Assembly: GCA_015075185.1 (NCBI GenBank)
Contig: JABTUW010000003.1
Span: 496,001 to 560,000 of the forward strand
Length of the DNA: 64,000 bases
Origin: Anaerolineales bacterium
GTDB lineage: Bacteria > Chloroflexota > Anaerolineae > 4572-78 > J111
Direction of reading: 5' to 3'
Position numbers and translations under genes: made by a program. Below are positions 58,863 to 64,000 of the stretch, piece by piece (position 1 is the first letter of the stretch; each line of letters begins with the position of its first letter). The notes beneath the pieces were generated by a model that searched no databases, was not told where the DNA came from, and saw nothing but the letters and a program-made list of their open reading frames with translations.

Positions 58863-59921
58863 ATGGCTTTTCTCGAACTGACCAATGTACGCAAAAGTTT
58901 CGGAACCTTTACTGCCGTAGAAAACTTTAATTTGGATGTTCAGAGCGGCGAATTCGTTTCATTTTTGGGGCCGAGTGGCTGCGGCAAAACGACGACGCTG
59001 CGCATGATCGCCGGCTTTGAAAAGCCTACCTCCGGTACCATTAAAATCAGCGGCGCTGACGTAACTCACAAGCCGCCCAACCAGCGCGACGTGGGCATGG
59101 TCTTTCAATCGTACGCCCTGTTTCCCAATATGACCGTCGCCGGCAACATTGGCTTTGGCCTCAAGATTGCCAAAAAACCCGCGGACGAGATCAAAAAACG
59201 GGTCGGAGAGATGTTGGCCCTGATCCATCTGCCGGGCTATGGAAATCGTTATCCTTACCAACTCTCCGGCGGGCAGCAGCAGCGGGTGGCCTTGGCCCGC
59301 GCCCTGGCGATCCAGCCGCAGGTGCTGCTGCTGGACGAACCGTTGTCAGCCCTCGACGCTAAAATCCGGCTCGAACTCCGCTCCGAAATCCGGCGTATCC
59401 AGCAAGAGTTAGGCATTACCACCATTTATGTGACCCACGACCAGGAAGAGGCCTTATCGCTGTCAGATCGAATTGTGGTCATGAGCGCAGGCAAAATGGA
59501 ACAGGTCGGCACGCCCTTTGAGATTTACAACTTCCCTCGCACCCAGTTTGTGGCCTCGTTTGTCGGCACGTTGAACCAGATTCAATGCCAGGTGGTGGAT
59601 GCAGCCAAGGGCCTCCTGGCTCACAACGGCCAGTATCTCACCACCGCTTCACCCGTTGAGGCCGGCAATGGTGCGGCGGTCCGGGTTATGCTCCGGCCCG
59701 AAGAGCTGCACCTGGGCCAGCACGAGGGTGAGAATCAACTGACCGGCCGGGTGGAAACAGTGACCTTCCTGGGGTCTATTGTGCGCATGGAAGTCAACCT
59801 GGACGATGGCATCGTTACCCTGGACGCCCTGAACGAGCGCAAACTCACCCTGCCCGAAGTCGGCCAGACTCAAACCGTCTCCTTTCCCCCCCATGCCTGC
59901 TGGGTCATGCCGGAGGCTTAA
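58863..59921 (+). CDS. ABC transporter ATP-binding protein (PotA/FbpC-like)
   Basis: 352 aa, start ATG 58863 with TTGAGG upstream. Walker A GPSGCGKTT (about 36-44), Q-loop VFQSYALFPNMTV, signature LSGGQQQRVALARAL, Walker B LLLDEPLSALD and H-loop YVTHDQEEA are all canonical. A C-terminal TOBE domain (about 270-350) has VMLRPEELHLG. It energises the two permeases. The operon order binding protein, permease, permease, ATPase, and terminator is complete. Confidence 0.95.
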   Translation: MAFLELTNVRKSFGTFTAVENFNLDVQSGEFVSFLGPSGCGKTTTLRMIAGFEKPTSGTIKISGADVTHKPPNQRDVGMVFQSYALFPNMTVAGNIGFGLKIAKKPADEIKKRVGEMLALIHLPGYGNRYPYQLSGGQQQRVALARALAIQPQVLLLDEPLSALDAKIRLELRSEIRRIQQELGITTIYVTHDQEEALSLSDRIVVMSAGKMEQVGTPFEIYNFPRTQFVASFVGTLNQIQCQVVDAAKGLLAHNGQYLTTASPVEAGNGAAVRVMLRPEELHLGQHEGENQLTGRVETVTFLGSIVRMEVNLDDGIVTLDALNERKLTLPEVGQTQTVSFPPHACWVMPEA

Positions 59922-59952
59922 ATCGGCTCAACTACATTGAATTTCATTGTTG

Positions 59953-59986
59953 AAAGGTTCGATGAAACAAGCATCGAACCTTTTTT
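59953..59986 (+). terminator. Rho-independent terminator of the ABC importer operon
   Basis: Perfect 12-bp stem AAAGGTTCGATG / CATCGAACCTTT with a 7-nt loop and a T6 tail. Confidence 0.85.
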
Positions 59987-60055
59987 GCTACTTTAAAGGT
60001 GACCAGGTATGCTATTCATCCTCGGGGCAATTGTGTAGGACAGGCTTAATGAAGA

Positions 60056-60092
60056 TTCTTTCGGCGGTCGGCGGTCAACCGTCGGTGGTCTA
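60056..60092. repeat. fragment of the ACCGCCGACC-type repeat
   Basis: CGGCGGTCGGCGGTCAACCG then TCGGTGGTC. It lies just before the ligase start and encodes the N-terminal extension that is rejected for that gene. Confidence 0.55.
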
Positions 60093-60108
60093 TTCTCCAG
60101 GGAGAACC

Positions 60109-61362
60109 ATGAAACTTTATAACGCGCTCACCCAAAGTGTCGAAACCTTTGTGCCACACAAGGAGCCCATTACAATTTATGTCTGCGGCATCACCCCCTA
60201 TGATACCACCCACTTGGGCCATGCTTTTACCTATACCGCTTTTGACGTTCTCATCCGTTATCTTGAATTCACCGGGTCCCCGGTGCGGTATGTTCAGAAT
60301 GTAACCGATATTGACGACGATATTCTGCGCAAAGCCGAGGAGGTCGGTGAAGATTGGCAATCGCTGGGCAATCGCTGGACTGCCCATTTTATTCAGGACA
60401 TGCAGGCGTTGAATGTCCGTGCCCCTGACCATTACCCCCGCGCCACCGAGGTTATCCCCGGCATTGTGGAGGCGGTCCAGGAGCTGCTGGATAAAAATCT
60501 CGCTTACGAGTCGGCCGGCAACGTTTACTTTGAGATAGCGACCTGGCCGGCCTACGGCCGGCTCAGCCATCTGCCGCGCGAGGATATGCTCCCCGTTGCC
60601 AACGAACATGGCAACCGCCCCGACGACCCGCACAAGCGTCACCCCCTTGATTTTGTATTGTGGCAGGTCCAGGCTCCCGGTGAGCCGGCCTGGCCAAGTC
60701 CCTGGGGCATGGGCCGTCCTGGCTGGCACATCGAGTGTTCCACCATGTCTACCAGCCTGCTGGGGCCAACCCTGGACCTGCATGGCGGCGGCGCCGACCT
60801 GATTTTTCCGCACCACGAAAGTGAGATTGCTCAGGCCGAGGGAGCTACCGGACAATACCCCTTTGTGCGTTTCTGGCTGCATACGGCCATGGTCGGGCAT
60901 GAAGGTGAGAAGATGAGCAAATCCCTGGGCAACCTGGTGATGGTCAGAGATTTGCTACAGGAGTGGTCCGCCGACGCCCTGCGCCTCTATCTGGCCCAGC
61001 ATCATTACCGGTCTGCCTGGAGCCACAATCTGGCAGAATTGGCAGGAGCGGAACGGTTGGTGCAGCGCCTGCGCGAAGCCGTGACCAGCGTTAGCGGCAG
61101 CGGGCCGGCCCTGGATGTCTCTGCGGTCCAGGCTTCCTTTAGCGAGGCGATGGATGACGATTTGGATACACCGGCGGCGATAGGCCAGTTGGCCCAACTG
61201 GCCGGGGAGATCATAGAGGCAGGCCGGGCGGGGCAAAATGTGCAGACGGCTCAGGCCACCCTGCGCGCCTTGAGTCAAGTTTTTGGCCTGCGCCTGGACA
61301 GTCCCGCCGCCGAAGAGCGTGTCACGACTGGCTGGAATGAGCATCTCAAACGCTTTATCTAA
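60109..61362 (+). CDS. cysteinyl-tRNA synthetase-like ligase, short MshC-like form
   Basis: 417 aa from ATG 60109 behind GGAG. The HIGH-like loop is in YVCGITPYDTTHLGHAFTY and the KMSKS loop in GEKMSKSLGNLV. Zinc ligands are visible as Cys in CGITPYD, Cys in WHIECST, and His/Glu in HHESE. The protein is about 45 residues shorter than typical CysRS, and GITPYDTTHLGH together with RHPLDFVLWQ and WPSPWGMGRPGWHIECS resembles MshC, the mycothiol ligase that joins Cys to GlcN-Ins. Both reactions use cysteinyl-adenylate. Whether it charges tRNA or makes a thiol cannot be settled from this window. Confidence 0.85.
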   Translation: MKLYNALTQSVETFVPHKEPITIYVCGITPYDTTHLGHAFTYTAFDVLIRYLEFTGSPVRYVQNVTDIDDDILRKAEEVGEDWQSLGNRWTAHFIQDMQALNVRAPDHYPRATEVIPGIVEAVQELLDKNLAYESAGNVYFEIATWPAYGRLSHLPREDMLPVANEHGNRPDDPHKRHPLDFVLWQVQAPGEPAWPSPWGMGRPGWHIECSTMSTSLLGPTLDLHGGGADLIFPHHESEIAQAEGATGQYPFVRFWLHTAMVGHEGEKMSKSLGNLVMVRDLLQEWSADALRLYLAQHHYRSAWSHNLAELAGAERLVQRLREAVTSVSGSGPALDVSAVQASFSEAMDDDLDTPAAIGQLAQLAGEIIEAGRAGQNVQTAQATLRALSQVFGLRLDSPAAEERVTTGWNEHLKRFI

Positions 61363-61363
61363 T

Positions 61364-62386
61364 CTACATTCCTCTTGAAATCAAAGCCGGCAACTGCTCC
61401 ACCTGGGGCGACAACCGCAACTGATAGCACGGCGCCTGCTCGACCAGTTTGCCGAGCAGGTGCAGGGTTTGGCCGATGGCGGCTTTGTCCCATCCCTCAA
61501 TCGCCTGGGGCATAAGCTGCAATACTGCCTCCTTGGGGCTGACTTCGACCAGCTCACTCTGACCTAATCCCGGTATCACCTGTGGAAAAAAGATTCCGCC
61601 CGCCAGGCCCGAAGCTGCCCACGGCTCAGTAAATGCCTCCTCCGCCCGAAAGGCTCGCTTCTGTGGTCCACTTGGCCCTAATAAATCTATTACCGCAGCC
61701 TCAGCTTTAGACTCAGCCTCCGGCGGGATAAACCGCCGCAGCCCCTCAAATCGCGCCAGCGAGTCATCGAAGGCGCTCAAGCGGCCCGGATAAGCCAGCG
61801 CCTCCACCTGCCCATCCGGCCGCAGTCTCAGCAGCGGCGAGTCGTTGCTGAGCAGTTTCCAGCCCGCGCTCAGCAGGGCCAGGCCGGTGGTCGTCTTGCC
61901 CGCGCCCATCTGCCCCGAAATCAGGGCGACCTTGCCGGTGGGGGCCAGGGCGGCAAAGGCATGCAGCGGAAACCAGCCCCGCCGGCGGTACAGGGGGGCC
62001 AGCGAAATCAGCAAGACATCCTCGAACGCGCCATAAGCCTCCAGCGTGTTGCGCGTCACGGCTCCCACCAGCCGCTGCTGGTCCAAATCTACCGTAATCA
62101 AGCCGTATTTGGGCATCCGAATAGCGACGAGTTGGCCCTGCCCGTAGTAGCCAACCAGTGGCCCTTCCGCAATGACCGGCATCCCCGGCGGGGGAGGCGG
62201 CGCGCTGGGCAGTTTGTGGATGTGCCAGCCGATAAAGACATCACTGCCCGCTCCGTTCAGGCGCGGCAAATGGCCGTAAATTTCCTCGAAGCGCTCGCGC
62301 AGGGGCAGGTCGGGGCTTTGAAAGGCCAGTTTCAGCCCGTGCAGGTCAACCCCAATGGCCGGGGCGGTGGGTTGGTTGAGGTTCAT
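61364..62386 (-). CDS. HPr-kinase-like P-loop protein, copy 2
   Basis: 340 aa, start ATG 62386 with AAGGGA upstream. The P-loop is ISGQMGAGKTTTGLALLSAG (about 155-174), preceded by PLHAFAALAPTGKVAL and followed by WKLLSNDSPLLRL, the layout of HprK-type kinases. The N-terminal half (1-145) is specific. It is unlike copy 1 (45481) outside the P-loop region. It converges with the ligase gene with a single base between stops. Substrate unknown; HPr itself is not encoded nearby. Confidence 0.82.
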   Translation of the reverse strand: MNLNQPTAPAIGVDLHGLKLAFQSPDLPLRERFEEIYGHLPRLNGAGSDVFIGWHIHKLPSAPPPPPGMPVIAEGPLVGYYGQGQLVAIRMPKYGLITVDLDQQRLVGAVTRNTLEAYGAFEDVLLISLAPLYRRRGWFPLHAFAALAPTGKVALISGQMGAGKTTTGLALLSAGWKLLSNDSPLLRLRPDGQVEALAYPGRLSAFDDSLARFEGLRRFIPPEAESKAEAAVIDLLGPSGPQKRAFRAEEAFTEPWAASGLAGGIFFPQVIPGLGQSELVEVSPKEAVLQLMPQAIEGWDKAAIGQTLHLLGKLVEQAPCYQLRLSPQVEQLPALISRGM

Positions 62387-62395
62387 AAGAATCCC

Positions 62396-62424
62396 TTGTG
62401 AAATGGTCTATATGACGTTATAAT
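62396..62424 (+). promoter_or_regulatory. promoter of hicBA
   Basis: TTGTGA (62396-62401), 17 bp, TATAAT (62419-62424). The leader is about 50 nt. Confidence 0.75.
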
Positions 62425-62480
62425 AATGGCTGTGAATGTGGTGTCAAATACAGCAAATAATAACATGTGGAAGGCAAACG

Positions 62481-62696
62481 ATGATTTTTCACGTCATTCT
62501 TGAACAAGCTGAAGATGGCTGGGTTGTGGCTGAATGTCCGGCTCTGCCGGGTTGCGTCTCGCAAGGCAAAGACGAAAACGAAGCGTTGGAGAATATTAAA
62601 GAAGCTATTACGGCTTGGTTGTGGGCCGAAGATCAGAAAGCACTTTCTGCTTTGCCTCAAAAACAATCTCAGCAGCCGGTCATGGTAGTTGTATAG
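62481..62696 (+). CDS. hicB: HicB-type antitoxin
   Basis: 71 aa from ATG 62481, with GGAAGG upstream. It is a compact HicB domain: MIFHVILEQAEDGWVVAECP, LPGCVSQGKDENEALENIKE and a terminal AITAWL helix. The partial RNase-H-like fold binds and blocks HicA. No separate DNA-binding domain is present. The order antitoxin then toxin, with a 4-nt gap, is one of the known hic arrangements. Codon use is more AT-rich than that of neighbours, which suggests transfer. Confidence 0.9.
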   Translation: MIFHVILEQAEDGWVVAECPALPGCVSQGKDENEALENIKEAITAWLWAEDQKALSALPQKQSQQPVMVVV

Positions 62697-62700
62697 CCCT

Positions 62701-62922
62701 ATGGGCAGATTGAGTAATATTTCTGGAAAAGAAGCAGTCAAGGCTTTTCAAAAGGCAGGTTGGCAGCCGGTTGGTCAAGTAGGTAGTCATTTAGTTATGG
62801 TCAAAGCAGGTATTCGAGTTAATCTTTCAATTCCTCAACATAAAGAACTATCTGTTGGCACACTTCGGGCTTTAATTCGTAATGCGGGATTGACAGTAGA
62901 GGAATTTTTGGAGTTGCTTTGA
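62701..62922 (+). CDS. hicA: HicA-type mRNA interferase toxin
   Basis: 73 aa from ATG 62701, just past the hicB stop, which implies translational coupling. It carries the HicA dsRBD-like fold: ISGKEAVKAFQKAGWQPVGQ, VGSHLVMVK with the catalytic His, IPQHKELSVGTLRALIRNAG and the terminal VEEFLELL. Family knowledge: it cleaves mRNA without ribosomes when HicB is lost. The pair lies just upstream of an EAD-TIR gene, so a defence context is possible. Confidence 0.9.
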   Translation: MGRLSNISGKEAVKAFQKAGWQPVGQVGSHLVMVKAGIRVNLSIPQHKELSVGTLRALIRNAGLTVEEFLELL

Positions 62923-62993
62923 GATAAACCTGGTAAAATTTATCGCTTCATTGTCTATAACCGGCCCGTCTCGCTGCATACAAGAGAAAGCTT

Positions 62994-64000
62994 ATGCCCA
63001 AGCGCTACAACTTGGTTAATATTCGCGCCCTGCTCATCGAGGGCTTCACTGCTGCCGAACTCCGCGACTTCTGCTACGACACCCCTGATTTCAAGCTGGT
63101 GCATCACCAACTGGCCGAGAACACCGGCAAAGCCGAAATTGTGCAGAAACTTCTGGTCCACGCCGAGCAAAAGCTGCTCCTTGACGAGCTTCTCGCCTGG
63201 GCCGAAGCACAAAATCCGACCCGCTACGCCAGCCACCAACCCTACTCTGAAGATGATCCACCCTCCCGAAAAGTAGAACCTGAACCTATCCATCTTCAGC
63301 CTTCCAGCCTTCCAGTCCTCCCCCCTTCCCCCCTCCGTGTCTTCCTCTGCCACGCCGCCGCCGACAAACCCGCCGTGCGCGACTTGTACCACCGCCTCCG
63401 CAGCGACGGCTTCCAGCCCTGGCTGGACGAAGAAGACCTGCTGCCCGGCCAAAAGTGGCAGCGCGAAATTCCCAAGGCCGTGGCCGCCAGCGATGTGATC
63501 GTCGTTTGCCTGTCCAACGCCGCTTTGACCAAAGCCGGCTACGTGCAGGACGAGATCAAATTCGCGCTCGACGCCGCCGACCGGCAGCCGGAAGAAACCA
63601 TCTTCCTGATCCCGCTCCGGCTTGAAGAATGTGATGTGCCAGAGCGGCTACGCGGCCTGCACTGGGTCAACTTTTTTGATCCGAAGGGCTACGAACGTTT
63701 GGTGCGGTCTTTACGGAAAAAGGCGGAGGCGAAGATGGAGGCGGAGGCGAAGGCTAAGGCTGAGACAGAGGCCGAAACAAAGGTTGAGCCTGCTGTCCGC
63801 AAGAAACCCGCCATCAAGCCGCGACCGGAAATTCCTCCCGGCGATCGCTATCTCGGCGGGGTGAGAGATGAAGAAGCGATGGCCTACTTCCGCGAGCACT
63901 TCGCCCGGCTGGGGGGCGAAACCAAGCCAGAGCAGAAAACCGCTGAACCCCAACCCCCGGCCCCTCTCCCCCAACCCCTGCCCCGCCGCTTCGACTTTGA
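62994..64000 (+). CDS. EAD-TIR domain protein (3' partial)
   Basis: The frame is open from ATG 62994 to the right edge (335 codons and 2 nt). The N-terminal domain (about 5-78: LVNIRALLIEGFTAAELRDF, HHQLAENTGKAEIVQKLLVH) matches effector-associated (death-like) domains that link effectors to partners. After a repeat-derived linker, a TIR domain (about 114-240) reads LRVFLCHAAADKPAVRDLY, GFQPWLDEEDLLPGQKW, SDVIVVCLSNAALTKAGYVQ and then Asp-Glu187, the expected NADase catalytic Glu. A charged Lys/Glu/Ala helix (about 241-265) follows, then DRYLGGVRDEEAMAYFREHF before the edge. Family knowledge: such proteins degrade NAD or signal in immunity or cell-suicide circuits. The C-terminal sensor is outside the window. 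Confidence 0.88.
   Translation, partial: MPKRYNLVNIRALLIEGFTAAELRDFCYDTPDFKLVHHQLAENTGKAEIVQKLLVHAEQKLLLDELLAWAEAQNPTRYASHQPYSEDDPPSRKVEPEPIHLQPSSLPVLPPSPLRVFLCHAAADKPAVRDLYHRLRSDGFQPWLDEEDLLPGQKWQREIPKAVAASDVIVVCLSNAALTKAGYVQDEIKFALDAADRQPEETIFLIPLRLEECDVPERLRGLHWVNFFDPKGYERLVRSLRKKAEAKMEAEAKAKAETEAETKVEPAVRKKPAIKPRPEIPPGDRYLGGVRDEEAMAYFREHFARLGGETKPEQKTAEPQPPAPLPQPLPRRFDF
63293..63340 (+). repeat. in-frame CTTCCAGCCTTCCAG repeat in the EAD-TIR linker
   Basis: CAGCCTTCCAGCCTTCCAG then CCCCCCTTCCCCCCTCC encode LQPSSLPVLPPSP at about 101-113, between the EAD and TIR domains. Confidence 0.65.

Noticed and set aside
59947..60108. 54-codon N-terminal extension of the CysRS-like ligase
   Set aside because: It starts inside the upstream terminator and passes through a repeat fragment. 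GGAG precedes ATG 60109.

Overview
The window looks like a chromosomal contig from a free-living, probably Gram-positive-like or monoderm-type bacterium. The mix of genes (thioester alpha-2-macroglobulin, LysM-fused secreted proteins, secreted CotH/lamin-tail proteins, heterodimeric ABC exporter, EAD-TIR protein, very dense palindromic mini-repeats, fairly high GC) is most like Chloroflexota (Anaerolineae and relatives). This is inference: there is no rRNA or tRNA gene here, and no phage or insertion-sequence transposase was seen.

Layout. 1-11.6 kb: an envelope alpha-2-macroglobulin cut by the left edge, a secreted LysM serine hydrolase and a two-gene heterodimeric ABC exporter. 11.6-16.3 kb: two secreted CotH-type proteins on the minus strand. 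16.9-24.9 kb: an HxlR regulator, then a minus-strand sugar or polyol operon (GntR regulator, lipoprotein binding protein, two permeases, MDR dehydrogenase, FGGY kinase, class I aldolase) with a clear promoter and palindromic operator. 25.0-28.5 kb: an acetyltransferase, a DUF2085 membrane protein and an OmpR-type two-component pair.

28.7-41.1 kb is a sulfur-metabolism island: rhodanese, SulP transporter, fused 4Fe-4S/NrfD protein, cytoplasmic molybdopterin oxidoreductase (Soe/Psr-like), SulP-STAS-rhodanese fusion, two half-size YeeE/YedE transporters and a CstB-like persulfide dioxygenase/rhodanese. Three promoters in the island carry the same array of four 11-bp direct repeats (CCTTAC, CCTTAC, yCTT.., TTTTAC), each placed exactly 16 bp before the -10 element. 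This is the arrangement expected for an OmpR/PhoB-family activator, and such a two-component system is encoded just upstream. This unlisted regulon is the most striking signal in the window.

41.4-55.2 kb holds small metabolic genes (thioesterase, methylglyoxal synthase, GNAT, DUF3052, formamidase) and then a glycan or secondary-product-like cluster: EEP phosphatase, a 23-codon coupled ORF, HPr-kinase-like protein, GDPD-like protein, TylF-like methyltransferase, tandem nucleotidyltransferase, GT2, GT39-like enzyme, nucleotidyltransferase-5 and two methyltransferase-like proteins. 55.4-59.9 kb: an ABC importer whose binding protein carries a LysM-like domain, preceded by a second, different 11-bp repeat array. 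60.1-64 kb: a CysRS/MshC-like ligase, a second HPr-kinase-like protein, a HicBA toxin-antitoxin pair with a near-consensus promoter, and an EAD-TIR protein cut by the right edge.

All through the window, palindromic mini-repeats of several families sit between genes, and several lie in frame inside genes, where they encode low-complexity linkers. Two intergenic copies form a MITE-like element with imperfect terminal inverted repeats.
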